Part shown: in pieces, positions 17,159-25,973 of the stretch | Numbering within the stretch: the first letter of the stretch is position 1 | Layout of the letters: each line of letters begins with the position of its first letter | From: DASRDR01 sp963812945 [NCBI: uncultured Candidatus Rokubacteria bacterium] | GTDB taxonomy: Bacteria; Methylomirabilota; Methylomirabilia; Rokubacteriales | Direction: 5' to 3' | Assembly: GCA_963812945.1 (NCBI GenBank) | Contig: CAWEXD010000008.1 | Coordinates: forward strand, 434,001 to 498,000 | Length of the DNA: 64,000 nt | Notes under the pieces: model-generated | The model's database searches: none | What the model was told of the DNA's origin: nothing | What the model saw: only the letters and a program-made list of their open reading frames with translations | Made by a program: the position numbers and the translations under genes

Positions 17159-18036
17159 TACTGGAGGCGGTAGAGGCGAGCCGCGTTCAGGTGCGCGATC
17201 CGCTCGGCGGCGGCCGGCGGGATCTCGCCGAGGATGCGGCGTGTCCAGCTCATCAGCCGATCCAGCATCGCGGGGGCGAAGAGCGCCGGCGCCCAGAGAT
17301 CGATCCCGGCCAGGAACCGGTCCGGGCGCTCGCTGAGGAGGCTCCGCCAGGGAGCGCCCAGCGAGCCCGCCTCGGTGGCGAGCGCGGGTGTCCGCAGGAA
17401 ATGAATGCCCGAAAGGTCGATCTGCAGGTTGTCGTGACGGGCGAGTAGGCCGGCGAGCACCGGGGGCTCGGCGCTTCCCGCGTGCGCCAGGACGATCGTC
17501 GCCTTGCGATGCTGCGCCAGAGCCCGCTCGAGCTCCGGGATGAGCCCGTCCGTGAGCTCGTCGTGCACGACCAGCGGCGCCCCGTGCGCGGCCGAGACCT
17601 CGAGGAGCGCCCGAAAGGGCGGCCCATCGATCGCCCGCCGGATCTTTCGGGACGCCTGATGGACGTGGATCTCCCCCCCGCCCCGGTAGCGCCCGCTCGC
17701 CAGGTCCTTCTCGAGCTGCCGTGCCGCGTCGGGGGCTAGCGGATCGGGCACCGGCGCCACCGCGATCACGCGTTCCGGGTAGCGTTCGGCGGCCCGGGAG
17801 ATCCAGGCTCGGTCGTCCTTCTGGACGCCTCCCACGCCGAGGAGGGCGACCCGTGCGATCCGGTGGCGGTCCATCGCCGCGATCAGGGGCTCGATCGCGT
17901 CCGGCGAGTGGAGGTGGGAGTGAGCGTCGATGAGTGGACCTGCGTAGGGCGCCGCGCTCCAGGCGACCCGGCCGCCGAGCCTGCCGAGCGCCAGCGCGCT
18001 CAGGAAGGCTCGGCGGCTCGGCCTGCAGCAGGACAC
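17158..18036 (-). CDS. Exported amidohydrolase 2 family protein
   Basis: A 292-residue protein with an Arg-rich N-terminus followed by a hydrophobic stretch (SRRAFLSALALGRLGG), a possible Tat-type signal. The TIM-barrel metal motif LIDAHSHLHSP supplies two His; further ligands are in HVHQAS, VVHDE and VLAHAG. The family hydrolyses or decarboxylates small molecules; the substrate is unknown. The GTG start lies 6 bases after a TAGGCT box with a perfect TTGACA 18 bases further up. Confidence 0.82.
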   Translation of the reverse strand: MSCCRPSRRAFLSALALGRLGGRVAWSAAPYAGPLIDAHSHLHSPDAIEPLIAAMDRHRIARVALLGVGGVQKDDRAWISRAAERYPERVIAVAPVPDPLAPDAARQLEKDLASGRYRGGGEIHVHQASRKIRRAIDGPPFRALLEVSAAHGAPLVVHDELTDGLIPELERALAQHRKATIVLAHAGSAEPPVLAGLLARHDNLQIDLSGIHFLRTPALATEAGSLGAPWRSLLSERPDRFLAGIDLWAPALFAPAMLDRLMSWTRRILGEIPPAAAERIAHLNAARLYRLQ

Positions 18037-18042
18037 GGCCCG

Positions 18043-18072
18043 AGCCTACGAGACGCCCGGGAGGCGTGTCAA
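18043..18072 (-). promoter_or_regulatory. Promoter TTGACA-18-TAGGCT for amidohydrolase
   Basis: On the minus strand a perfect -35 (18072-18067) is followed after 18 bases by TAGGCT (18048-18043), then 6 bases to the GTG at 18036. Confidence 0.6.
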
Positions 18073-18108
18073 ACGCGGCCTACCGGGGCTCCGCACGGGG
18101 CCACCCGC

Positions 18109-18114
18109 TATACT
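18109..18114 (+). promoter_or_regulatory. -10 box TATACT for acyl-CoA dehydrogenase
   Basis: TATACT lies 8 bases before the ATG at 18123, within GCTATACTGGGC, a 12-base string repeated at 60177. Leaderless arrangement. Confidence 0.65.
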
Positions 18115-18122
18115 GGGCTCCT

Positions 18123-19292
18123 ATGGACCTTGCCCTCACCCCCGCCCAGGCGGAGATCCGGCGGCAGGTCGCCGCGCTCGCCCGGAACTTCGGCTGGGGG
18201 TACTGGCGGGAGAAGGATCGCAAGGCGGAGTATCCGACCGAGTTCGTGCAGGCCTTCGCCGATGCGGGGTGGCTCGGCCTGGCGATCCCCGAGGCCTACG
18301 GCGGGGCCGGCCTCGGCGTGACCGAGGCGGTCCTGATGCTCGAGGCTATCTGCGCCTCGGGGGCAGGCCTCTCGGGCGCATCCCCGATCCACTTCGCCGT
18401 CTTTCCGCCGATGCCCATCATCCGGCACGGCAGCGAGGCGCTCAGGCGTCGCGTCCTGCCGGAGATCGCCGCCGGGCGCCTGAGCCTCGCCTTTGCGGTG
18501 ACGGAGCCCAACGCGGGAACGGACACGAGCCGCATCGAGACGGCGGCCCGCCGCGACGGGGCCGGCTGGGTCGTCACCGGCCGGAAGGTCTGGACGTCCA
18601 ACGCGCGGCACTCCGCGAAGATGCTACTCCTCGCGCGGACGACGCCCTACGAGGCGGCCGGCCCGAAGAAGCTACACGGTCTCACGCTCTTCGTCGCGGA
18701 CCTGGACCCGGCCACCGTGGAGATCCGCGAGATCGAGAAGCTCGGCCGCGCGGCGGTGGACTCGAACGAGCTGATCATCGACGGGCTCCGGGTGGCCGAC
18801 GAGGACGTGGTGGGCCAGGTGGGCGACGGATTCCACCACCTGCTGGACTCGCTCAATCCCGAGCGCGTGCTCGTCGCCGGCGAGGCGGTCGGGATCGGGA
18901 GAGTCGCGCTCGAGCGGGCCGCCGCGTACGCGCGGGAACGGATCGTGTTCGGGCGTCCCATCGGCCAGAACCAGGGCGTGGCCCACCCCCTTGCGCTGGC
19001 GTGGGCCCGCCTCGAGGGCGCGTGGCAGCTCACGCTTCGCGCGGCGTGGCTCTTCGACCGGGGCGAGCCGTGCGGCGCCGAGGCGAACGCCGCGAAGGTC
19101 ATCGCGGCGGAGGCCGGGTTCGAAGCGGCGGACGCCGCGCTCCAGACGTTCGGCGGCTTCGGCTACGCGAAGGAGTTCGACGTCGAGCGGCTCTGGCGGG
19201 AGGTGCGGCTCTACAAGATCGCACCGGTGTCACAGCAGATGGCGCTCAACTATCTTGCCGAGCGCGTCCTGGGGCTTCCGAAATCCTACTGA
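18123..19292 (+). CDS. Acyl-CoA dehydrogenase
   Basis: A 389-residue flavoprotein with the three ACAD domains: N-terminal helices, the FAD/substrate beta domain (FAVTEPNAGTDTSRIETAA, KVWTSNARHS) and the C-terminal helical domain (QTFGGFGYAKEFDVERLWRE). The motif near the end is LYKIAPVSQQM, not the IYEGTSEIQ form, so the catalytic base is probably elsewhere, as in several non-classical subfamilies. It should introduce a double bond into a short or branched acyl-CoA, passing electrons to ETF. The start follows a TATACT box; there is no ribosome site. Confidence 0.9.
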   Translation: MDLALTPAQAEIRRQVAALARNFGWGYWREKDRKAEYPTEFVQAFADAGWLGLAIPEAYGGAGLGVTEAVLMLEAICASGAGLSGASPIHFAVFPPMPIIRHGSEALRRRVLPEIAAGRLSLAFAVTEPNAGTDTSRIETAARRDGAGWVVTGRKVWTSNARHSAKMLLLARTTPYEAAGPKKLHGLTLFVADLDPATVEIREIEKLGRAAVDSNELIIDGLRVADEDVVGQVGDGFHHLLDSLNPERVLVAGEAVGIGRVALERAAAYARERIVFGRPIGQNQGVAHPLALAWARLEGAWQLTLRAAWLFDRGEPCGAEANAAKVIAAEAGFEAADAALQTFGGFGYAKEFDVERLWREVRLYKIAPVSQQMALNYLAERVLGLPKSY

Positions 19293-19400
19293 GAGGGGAC
19301 CGGGCAGGGGAGCACTCCAGGCGAGGCCGGGCCGGGCGCTCGCCCGCTCGGGCTCGGACCCCCAGCTCATGACGGAGGCGGCGCCCGCCGTCCGGCAGCC

Positions 19401-21986
19401 TTGAGCAGGCTCGGGAGCTGGATCGCCCGCCACCGCGCGCTCGCCGCCTTCGGGGCCGGCGTCCTCCTGACGCTCGTGGCCGTGGCGGTCGTCGGGTACC
19501 TCGTCCTGGCCGACCAGCGGCGCACGGCCCGGGTTCTCGCGGTGGCCCTCACCCAGGCGCTCAACCGCGAAGTGCAGATCGAGCGGGTCACCGACGTCGG
19601 CCCGTCCCGGGTCGTCCTGCACGGCCTGCAGCTTCCGGCTTCGGGGGGCTGGCCGATGGACCTCAGGGCCCAGTCGGTCGAGGCCTCCGGCCCGCTCCTG
19701 GACGCCGCCCGCGGGGAATCGGCGCCCGTCCGTCTCCTGGTGACGAAGCCGACGGTGACGCTCGGCGGCGGGGGCGCGGCGGGCGCCGGGGCCCTCGACG
19801 GGCTCCGGCAGGGGCTCGCGAGCTTCCTCGAGACGGCGGCGCTCCTCGATGTCGCGATGACCGGCGGCGTGATCACGTCACCGGGCTCCGCGTCCGAGGA
19901 TGTGACCTTCGACCTCACACTTCGGAAAGGCGACAAGGAGGCGCATGGAGAGATCGCGCTTCGCAACCGGGCGCGCGTCACGTTCACCCTGAACCTCACC
20001 GCCCGGGCCGAGCGGGACACGGTCCGGCTGGTGTTGGCTGGGGACGGCCGCCTCGAGCCTCTGAGTCCCTGGCTTCCATCCGCGCTCGTCCGCGCCGCCG
20101 GGACCCGCTCCGGCGACGTGCGGGCCGAGCTCGGCCTGGAGCCGGGCGACCGCCTCGCCGGCCGTGCGAGCGCGGGCCTCGGCGACCTCGTGGCGATCGA
20201 GGGGATGCTGTCCCTCCGGGAGGGGCTTCTCGGCGTCACGGGGATCCGGGGCGCCGCGGATCTCGGCTTCGCCGGCGCGATGGCAGGGCTCCGGGATCCC
20301 CTCCAGGGGCGCGCGGAGCTGTCCGACGGCGAGGTCTCCTGGACGCCGGCGAAGGGTGGGTGGCCGCGAGGGCAGGCGGTGCTGCGCCTCCCGGGCACCG
20401 TCCTGCCGGCTTCCACGGCCGGTGTGGACGTGCGCCTGCGCGGGGTCGAGACGAAGCTCGCGCTCGAGCCGCGCGAGGGCGGGGCAGCCGCGCGCGGCGA
20501 GCTCCGGGGGGAGCAGGTCGAGCTCGCGGGAGTGCCGCTCGGCCCGCTGACGACCCCCTGGCGCGTGGATCTCGACGCGGCGGGTGGCGTGTCGCGGGTG
20601 GAGCTGACGGGGCTCACGGCGAGGGTTCTCGGATCGCCGGTGCGGGGGACGCTGGCGTACGACGCCGCCCGCGCGCGCGCCGACGCGCGGCTGGAAGCCG
20701 ACGGTGTGCTCCTCCATGCGCTGGTCCGGGAGCGCTGGCCCGGCTGGCTCGGGCCGACCGACCAGTTGCGCGCCGGCAGCGTCCGGGTGGACGTGGTGGG
20801 GCTCGACCCGCGCGGGTGGAGCGATGGCCGGGTCGACGCGGAGGTCCGGAGTCTCGCCCTCCGACAGCCCGAGGGCGAGGCGTCCGTCGACGTCGCGCGG
20901 ATCCGCGCGAACGTGAAGTCGGGGACGGCGACCGTCGGGCTCGAGGCTCAGCGCCTCCGTGGGACGTTGCCCGCCTTCGAGGGGCAGCTCCCGCGCGTGG
21001 ATGGCTCGGCCGACCTCGCGCGCGAGGGCAACGGGGTGAGCGTCCCGCGCGCCGCGCTGGTCGGGCGCGACGGCCAGGGGCGAGACATGTTCCAGGTCGA
21101 CCTCAGGACGATCGCGGGTCCGGCCGGGCCGGTCCGGCTGGCGGCCCGGGTCCCCGCCCTCGAGCGGCTGGCCCCGCTCTGGCCGTCGGTTCCGCGTCAG
21201 GTGACCGGCTCGGCGAGCGTCGAGCTGGAGGCGCCCGACCTAGGATTGTCCGCGTACGAGGGACGGATGGCCCTGCAGGTCGTCGGCGCCGAGCTCCTGG
21301 GCGGGAAGCTGAGCCTGCGTGACGTGTCAGCCGACGTGCCGGTCAGGCGTGGCAAGGGCGGCGCGACGGCCAGCCGCTCGCCTGCCGGGTCGCTTTCGAT
21401 GGGCGAGGCGATCGGCTACGGGGTCGTCCTCTACGACCTCAAGGGTCGGCCGAGGCTGGCGGACGACCGGCTCACGCTCGAGGACCTTCACTACGGGATC
21501 TACTCCGGGCAGGGTCAGGGGACGATCGAGGTCGATCTCAGTGGCGGCACCCCTTCGGTGCAGGGCCGGTTCACGGGAGAGGGCGTGCGGATCGACGAGT
21601 TCATCGCTGCCTACGGGATCCGCGGCGGCACGATGACGGGGCTCATGCGGTACGATCTAACCATGCGCTACCGCGGCAACCGCCTGGGAGCAGACGGGGG
21701 ATTCCAGGTTCCGGAGGGAGGCACGGTGACGATCGAGCTGCTCGATCGCTTCCTCGAGCATGCGAGCGCCGATCCGACCGGTGTCGTGAAGCGCGCACTG
21801 GGGAATCTCCGAGCCTTCGACTTCAAGTCGGCCGACGCGACGGTTCGGACGGCGTCCGACGACATCCGCGTGAGCCTGAGCCTCCAGGGGCGGGAGCGGT
21901 ACGGCATCTTCCCGCCGCGAGTGAAGGAGATCAACGTGCGCGACATGCCGATCGGCTTCCTGGCGCGGCAGTTCCCCGGTCAATGA
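19401..21986 (+). CDS. ydbH-like: YdbH-like AsmA/TamB-family intermembrane protein
   Basis: An 861-residue protein with one N-terminal membrane anchor (about residues 13-37) and a long periplasmic beta-rich body. The C-terminal region (GTMTGLMRYDLTMRYRGNRL, then GGTVTIELLDRFLEH and ending in RDMPIGFLARQF) fits the YdbH branch of the AsmA/TamB superfamily, bridge-like proteins that move phospholipid between inner and outer membrane. The start is a TTG without a strong ribosome site; it is chosen because it is the only start placing the anchor at the N-terminus. Two YdbL-like lipoproteins follow, the first overlapping by 4 bases (ATGA), which strongly supports the YdbH assignment. Confidence 0.82.
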   Translation: MSRLGSWIARHRALAAFGAGVLLTLVAVAVVGYLVLADQRRTARVLAVALTQALNREVQIERVTDVGPSRVVLHGLQLPASGGWPMDLRAQSVEASGPLLDAARGESAPVRLLVTKPTVTLGGGGAAGAGALDGLRQGLASFLETAALLDVAMTGGVITSPGSASEDVTFDLTLRKGDKEAHGEIALRNRARVTFTLNLTARAERDTVRLVLAGDGRLEPLSPWLPSALVRAAGTRSGDVRAELGLEPGDRLAGRASAGLGDLVAIEGMLSLREGLLGVTGIRGAADLGFAGAMAGLRDPLQGRAELSDGEVSWTPAKGGWPRGQAVLRLPGTVLPASTAGVDVRLRGVETKLALEPREGGAAARGELRGEQVELAGVPLGPLTTPWRVDLDAAGGVSRVELTGLTARVLGSPVRGTLAYDAARARADARLEADGVLLHALVRERWPGWLGPTDQLRAGSVRVDVVGLDPRGWSDGRVDAEVRSLALRQPEGEASVDVARIRANVKSGTATVGLEAQRLRGTLPAFEGQLPRVDGSADLAREGNGVSVPRAALVGRDGQGRDMFQVDLRTIAGPAGPVRLAARVPALERLAPLWPSVPRQVTGSASVELEAPDLGLSAYEGRMALQVVGAELLGGKLSLRDVSADVPVRRGKGGATASRSPAGSLSMGEAIGYGVVLYDLKGRPRLADDRLTLEDLHYGIYSGQGQGTIEVDLSGGTPSVQGRFTGEGVRIDEFIAAYGIRGGTMTGLMRYDLTMRYRGNRLGADGGFQVPEGGTVTIELLDRFLEHASADPTGVVKRALGNLRAFDFKSADATVRTASDDIRVSLSLQGRERYGIFPPRVKEINVRDMPIGFLARQFPGQ

Positions 21987-22555
21987 CACGGGAGGGTCGC
22001 ATCAGATTGGAAGGCCATCGCTGGACCGTCCTGGCGATGCTCGCGATCACCCTGGCGGCCTGCGTGCCCGTGACCGTCAACATCACGTTTCCCCAGGAGC
22101 AGCTCGACGCTGCGGCGCGGAAGATCGAGGACATGCCGGCCCAGCCCGCGTCCACGCCCGCGCCGGCCCCGCCGCCGGCGTCTGGCGGGGGCCGAACGGT
22201 GGAAGTGAAGCCCACGGTCGACACGCGGTCGCCCGAGGTCGTCAAGGCCAACGAATCCCGCCGCGAGCGCCGCCCCGTGCTCCGCGAGTGGAAGAACCGG
22301 GGCTGCATCGGCGAGACGAACCAGGGGACCCTGGTGGCGCGCCCGGGCGATGGATGCGGTCCGGACGTCGCGACGCTGATCCGCGCCGAGAACGCCGACC
22401 GCCGGCTGATCTACGACGCGTTCATGAAGGACAACAGCATCCCGGCCGCCGACAGGCCGCGCGTCAACAGCGCCTTCGCGAGGGCCCGCCAGGAGCGCAG
22501 TCGCCCCAACGACTGGGTCCAGCTCGACGACGGCCAGTGGGTGCGGAAGCAGTGA
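21983..22555 (+). CDS. ydbL-like: Lipoprotein with YnbE-like N-terminus and YdbL (DUF1318) domain
   Basis: A 190-residue predicted lipoprotein (lipobox LAAC, Cys27). Directly after the Cys comes a short beta-like strand, VPVTVNITFPQEQLDAAAR, then a Pro-rich linker and a C-terminal domain of the YdbL type: GCIGETNQGTLVARPGDG, a helix with IRAENADRRLIYDAF, and the family's closing pattern (NDWVQLDDGQWVRK). In E. coli YdbL is a periplasmic helper of the YdbH-YnbE bridge and YnbE is a separate small outer-membrane lipoprotein. Here one protein seems to combine both. It is translationally coupled to the YdbH-like gene. Confidence 0.8.
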   Translation: MTREGRIRLEGHRWTVLAMLAITLAACVPVTVNITFPQEQLDAAARKIEDMPAQPASTPAPAPPPASGGGRTVEVKPTVDTRSPEVVKANESRRERRPVLREWKNRGCIGETNQGTLVARPGDGCGPDVATLIRAENADRRLIYDAFMKDNSIPAADRPRVNSAFARARQERSRPNDWVQLDDGQWVRKQ

Positions 22556-22584
22556 GCGCCTGCTCGGGACGGAGGGACCGGGTG

Positions 22585-23196
22585 ATGGGGAACCGCCGGG
22601 GGTTCGGTCCGAGCGTTGTTGTCCTCGCACTGGTCGCCGCGCTCCTCGTCGCATGCGTGCCGGTGACCGTGAACGTCACCTTCCCGCAGGAGAAGCTCGA
22701 CGACGCGGCGAGCCAGATCGTCGACATGAGCCGACGCCCCGAGAGCACGCCGCCGGGGGGCGCCGCGCCCAAACCGGGCTCGAGCCTCGACCGGTGGCTG
22801 GCTCCGCTCGCCCCGCGGGAGGCGACGGCTCAGGAGCGGCGCATCGAGGTCGCGCAGGCGCCCCGGACGGACAGCGTGGAGCTCCGCCGGCTCACGGAGT
22901 CACAGAACCGGCGCCTGGGCGCCCTCCAGCAGTGGCTGGGCCGGGGATGCATCGGGGAGAACAACCAGGGGCTCGTCGAGCCCCGGCCCGGTCAGGACTG
23001 CTCCGGAGAGGTCGCGAGGCTCATCGGGGACGAGAACCGCGACCGCCAGGCGATCATCGACACCTTCATGCGCCAGAACGGCATGGATGCGAAGGACGCG
23101 GGGCGCGTCAGGGCGTCGTTCGCCAAGGCTTACCGAGACCGACTCCAGGCCGGTCAGTGGATCCAGACCGACAAGGGGGAGTGGATCAAGAAGTAG
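22585..23196 (+). CDS. ydbL-like: Second YnbE/YdbL-like lipoprotein, tandem paralogue
   Basis: A 203-residue paralogue of the preceding gene. The lipobox is LVAC (Cys24), followed by VPVTVNVTFPQEKLDDAASQ, a longer linker, GCIGENNQGLVEPRPGQ, the helix IGDENRDRQAIIDTF and the closing QWIQTDKGEWIKK. The pair arose by tandem duplication: strand, central and terminal motifs are kept, but the linkers differ completely. Start ATG at 22585 (a GTG one codon earlier is also possible; GGAGGG upstream). It is followed after 2 bases by the HAD gene, so all four genes likely form one operon. Confidence 0.8.
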   Translation: MGNRRGFGPSVVVLALVAALLVACVPVTVNVTFPQEKLDDAASQIVDMSRRPESTPPGGAAPKPGSSLDRWLAPLAPREATAQERRIEVAQAPRTDSVELRRLTESQNRRLGALQQWLGRGCIGENNQGLVEPRPGQDCSGEVARLIGDENRDRQAIIDTFMRQNGMDAKDAGRVRASFAKAYRDRLQAGQWIQTDKGEWIKK

Positions 23197-23198
23197 AG

Positions 23199-23906
23199 AT
23201 GGCGATCCGGGCCGTCTTCCTCGACGCCGGCAACACGCTGGTCGGACTCGACTACGAGACGATCGCGGATCGCATCCGGGCCGAGGGCCATGACACGGAC
23301 GCGCCGCGGGTCCGGGCGGCGGAGTTCCGGGCGCGCGTTCGGCTCGATCCCCACCTCGCCGCCCGAGCGTCCACGGAGACGGCGGACGTGTTCACCCGCT
23401 ACGTGCGCTACGTCCTCGAGGAGCTCGGGATCGCCTGGGGCGAAGGCAGCCCGGCCCTGGTGCGGGACCTCCGGGCCGCCCATCCGCCCTTCGGGTTGTG
23501 GACGGTGCGCCTTCCCGAGGCGGCCGGCGCGCTGGAGACGCTGAGGAGCCTCGGCCTCCGGCTGGCCGTGGTGTCGAACTCGAACGGAACGGTCGCCCGA
23601 CTACTGGAGCACCTCGACCTGGCGCGGTGGCTCGACGCCGTCGTCGATTCGGCGGTCGTCGGGTTCGAGAAGCCGGACCCTCGGATCTTCCGACACGCGG
23701 CGGATCTCCTGGGCGTCGGGCCGGCCGAGGCCGTCCACGTGGGCGATCTCTACTCGGTCGACGTGGTGGGGGCGCGGGCGGCCGGGGCCCGCGCGATCCT
23801 CCTCGACCCAGCGGGCGCCTGGAAGCTCGCCGACGACTGTCCGAGAGCTCCGGACGTCGCCGCCGCCGCCCGCCTGATCGCGCGCATGGCGTCGGAGGGC
23901 GACTAG
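23199..23906 (+). CDS. HAD-family hydrolase
   Basis: A 235-residue soluble protein. Motif I is VFLDAGNTLV, motif II LAVVSNSNG, motif III Lys in VGFEKPDPRIF, and motif IV VGDLYSVDVVGARAAGA. The cap is helical (C1). In motif I the second Asp, usually the general acid, is Gly, which is seen in some dehalogenase or phosphatase branches; a small phosphate ester or haloacid substrate is possible. It begins 2 bases after the YdbL-like gene. Its stop is 6 bases from the convergent lyase gene stop. Confidence 0.85.
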   Translation: MAIRAVFLDAGNTLVGLDYETIADRIRAEGHDTDAPRVRAAEFRARVRLDPHLAARASTETADVFTRYVRYVLEELGIAWGEGSPALVRDLRAAHPPFGLWTVRLPEAAGALETLRSLGLRLAVVSNSNGTVARLLEHLDLARWLDAVVDSAVVGFEKPDPRIFRHAADLLGVGPAEAVHVGDLYSVDVVGARAAGARAILLDPAGAWKLADDCPRAPDVAAAARLIARMASEGD

Positions 23907-23912
23907 ACCAGA

Positions 23913-25250
23913 CTAGGGTGGAGCCACGCGGTCGACGAAGCGCCCGGCGAGTCCCGTGTAGCGAGCCGGATCGAGGAGCGCGTCCAGGTCGGTTTCCCGC
24001 AGGTAGGCGTTGACCCGCGGATCCTCCACGAGGAGGCGCCTCAGCGGCACGCGCTTTTCCAGCGAGTCCATGCACAGCTCGTAGACGACCTCGTGGGCCT
24101 GCTGGCGGCCGATGTGTCGAGCCAGCGCCAGCATCACGGCCTCGCTCGCGAGGCGCCCCTCCAGGAGCTCGAGGTTCTCCCGCATCCGCTCGGGGTAGAC
24201 GTGGAGGCCGGCCAGGATGCCCCGCGTCGCCCGGAGCATCCCGGCGAGCAGGCACGAGGCCTCGGGCAGGATCGCCTGCTCGGCCACGCCGGACCGCTTG
24301 TCCCGCTCGTGGGCGGACACCAGGCTCTGCAGGGCAGGGGCGACCTGCGCGTGAAGCAGCCGTCCCAGCGCCACGACGTGCTCGCACGCCGACGGGTTGC
24401 GCTTGTGAGGCATGGTGCTGGAGCCCACCTTGCCTCGGTGGAAGGGCTCCTCCACCTCCGCCACCTCGGTCCGCTGGAGCTCGATGACCTCGTTGGCGAT
24501 CTTGGCCAGGGTGCCACCGACGAGCCCGTAGGCGCAGACGGCCTCGGCGACCCCGTCCCGGGCGGTGTGCCAGGCGATCTCCGGGACGGCCAGGCCCAGA
24601 TCCTCGCAGAACAGCGCCTGGAGCTCGAGGCCTCGCTCACCGATCGACGCGAGCGTGCCCACTCCGCCGGCGAGCTGACCCCGGAAGACCCGAGGCTCGA
24701 GCTGCGCGAGCCGAAGGAGGTGCCGGTCGACTTCCGCGGCCCACACCGCGACCTTGAAGCCGAACGTGATGGGTAGCGCCTGCTGCCCATGGGTGCGGCC
24801 CGCCTGTACCGTGTCCCGGTGGCTCCGCGCGAGGGCCCCGAGGAGGCGGCGGACCTCGCCGAGGTCGCGCGTGACGATGGCGTGCGCGGACCTGAGCTGC
24901 AGCACGAGCCCCGTGTCGAGGATGTCCTGAGTGGTCGCGCCCCAGTGGATGAACTCTGCCGCCTCGGGGTCGCATACTCGAGCGAAGCATCGGATCAAGG
25001 GCATGATCGGGTGGCGGGCTCGCTCGAGCTCCTGCTTCATTTCTCCGAGGTCGAGAAGCTCGACACGAGCCCTCCGGCTGATCTCCTCGGCCGCCGCGGA
25101 CGGGATGATTCCCAGGCGGGCCTCGGCGCGGGCGAGCGCGGCCTCGACGTCGAGCCAGCGCTGAACCATGGCGCGGTCGCTCCACACCTCGCGCATCTCC
25201 GGGGTCGAGTAGAGGTCCCCGAAGAAGGCGCTGTCGATCATCCCCGCCAT
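23913..25250 (-). CDS. Adenylosuccinate lyase/fumarase-superfamily lyase
   Basis: A 445-residue protein of the aspartase/fumarase superfamily. The signature GSSTMPHKRNP is intact, the catalytic His region reads RTHGQQALPITFGFK, and WGATTQDILDTG matches adenylosuccinate lyase and 3-carboxy-cis,cis-muconate lactonizing enzyme relatives. Which of these it is cannot be decided here; PurB-like function in purine synthesis is one choice, an accessory C-N lyase another. Start ATG at 25250 with GGAGG upstream. It is the last gene of the long minus-strand run and starts 16 bases after the channel gene stop. Confidence 0.85.
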   Translation of the reverse strand: MAGMIDSAFFGDLYSTPEMREVWSDRAMVQRWLDVEAALARAEARLGIIPSAAAEEISRRARVELLDLGEMKQELERARHPIMPLIRCFARVCDPEAAEFIHWGATTQDILDTGLVLQLRSAHAIVTRDLGEVRRLLGALARSHRDTVQAGRTHGQQALPITFGFKVAVWAAEVDRHLLRLAQLEPRVFRGQLAGGVGTLASIGERGLELQALFCEDLGLAVPEIAWHTARDGVAEAVCAYGLVGGTLAKIANEVIELQRTEVAEVEEPFHRGKVGSSTMPHKRNPSACEHVVALGRLLHAQVAPALQSLVSAHERDKRSGVAEQAILPEASCLLAGMLRATRGILAGLHVYPERMRENLELLEGRLASEAVMLALARHIGRQQAHEVVYELCMDSLEKRVPLRRLLVEDPRVNAYLRETDLDALLDPARYTGLAGRFVDRVAPP

Positions 25251-25266
25251 GGAGCCTCCGATCGGG

Positions 25267-25971
25267 TCAGACGTGCGAGACGGGCTCGCCGCGGTCCTCG
25301 CGAGCCCGGCTGAGATAGCTCTCGAGTGCCTGGCGGGCCAGCTCCCGCGCCCCCAGCCCGAAGGCGAGTGACAGGGCCAGCACGGCGCCGCCGAAGGCGA
25401 TCCCGAAGACCAAGAGGACCATCTCACGCGCGACGCCGAGCTCCGTCAGCGCGACTGCGCCGGCCACGGTGAGGACCAGCCAGCGGACCACCGTCGCGAG
25501 CAGGGTCGCCCCCGCGACCTGCGCGTTGACCGCCGCGATCAGGACGGCCTGGGCCAGGAAGTGGGCGAGCATCCACCCCCCCACCAGGACCACCACCGCG
25601 ACGACGAGGTGGGGCAGGAACGCCAGCAGGACCCCGACCGCGCCGGCCGTCCCTCGCATGTCAAGGACGTCGACGACCATGAGCAAGGCGACGAGGAGGA
25701 TCGCCCAGTACACGGCTCGCCCCACGAGCTCGGTTGGCGATGGCCGGCGGCTTCCCCGGCCGAGGATGCCGGTCAGCCCCCACCGCGCGTATCGCACGTC
25801 GAGGTCCGCAGCACGGAGGACGCGGGTCGTGACCCGGCGGACCAGAGCCGCGACGGCCCAGCCGAGCAGGATCACGGTGAGCGCGGCCAGCAAGCGGGGC
25901 GTGACGAAGAGCAGACGCTGGCCCACGTCACGCATGGCGTCGAGGACGATGTCGCTCCATTGTGGCTGCAT
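25267..25971 (-). CDS. MscS/CmpX-like conserved-TM-helix channel protein
   Basis: A 234-residue protein with four to five membrane helices. The last hydrophobic segment followed by AFGLGARELARQALESYLSR is the conserved TM-helix repeat pattern found in mechanosensitive-channel relatives such as CmpX. The cytoplasmic beta domain of true MscS is missing. The ATG at 25971 is chosen over an in-frame ATG at 25983 because GGAGGT lies 4 bases upstream of it. It begins 2 bases after the glycosyltransferase stop, so it is in the trehalose/glucan operon, which fits a role in osmotic adjustment. Confidence 0.78.
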   Translation of the reverse strand: MQPQWSDIVLDAMRDVGQRLLFVTPRLLAALTVILLGWAVAALVRRVTTRVLRAADLDVRYARWGLTGILGRGSRRPSPTELVGRAVYWAILLVALLMVVDVLDMRGTAGAVGVLLAFLPHLVVAVVVLVGGWMLAHFLAQAVLIAAVNAQVAGATLLATVVRWLVLTVAGAVALTELGVAREMVLLVFGIAFGGAVLALSLAFGLGARELARQALESYLSRAREDRGEPVSHV

Positions 25972-25973
25972 GG

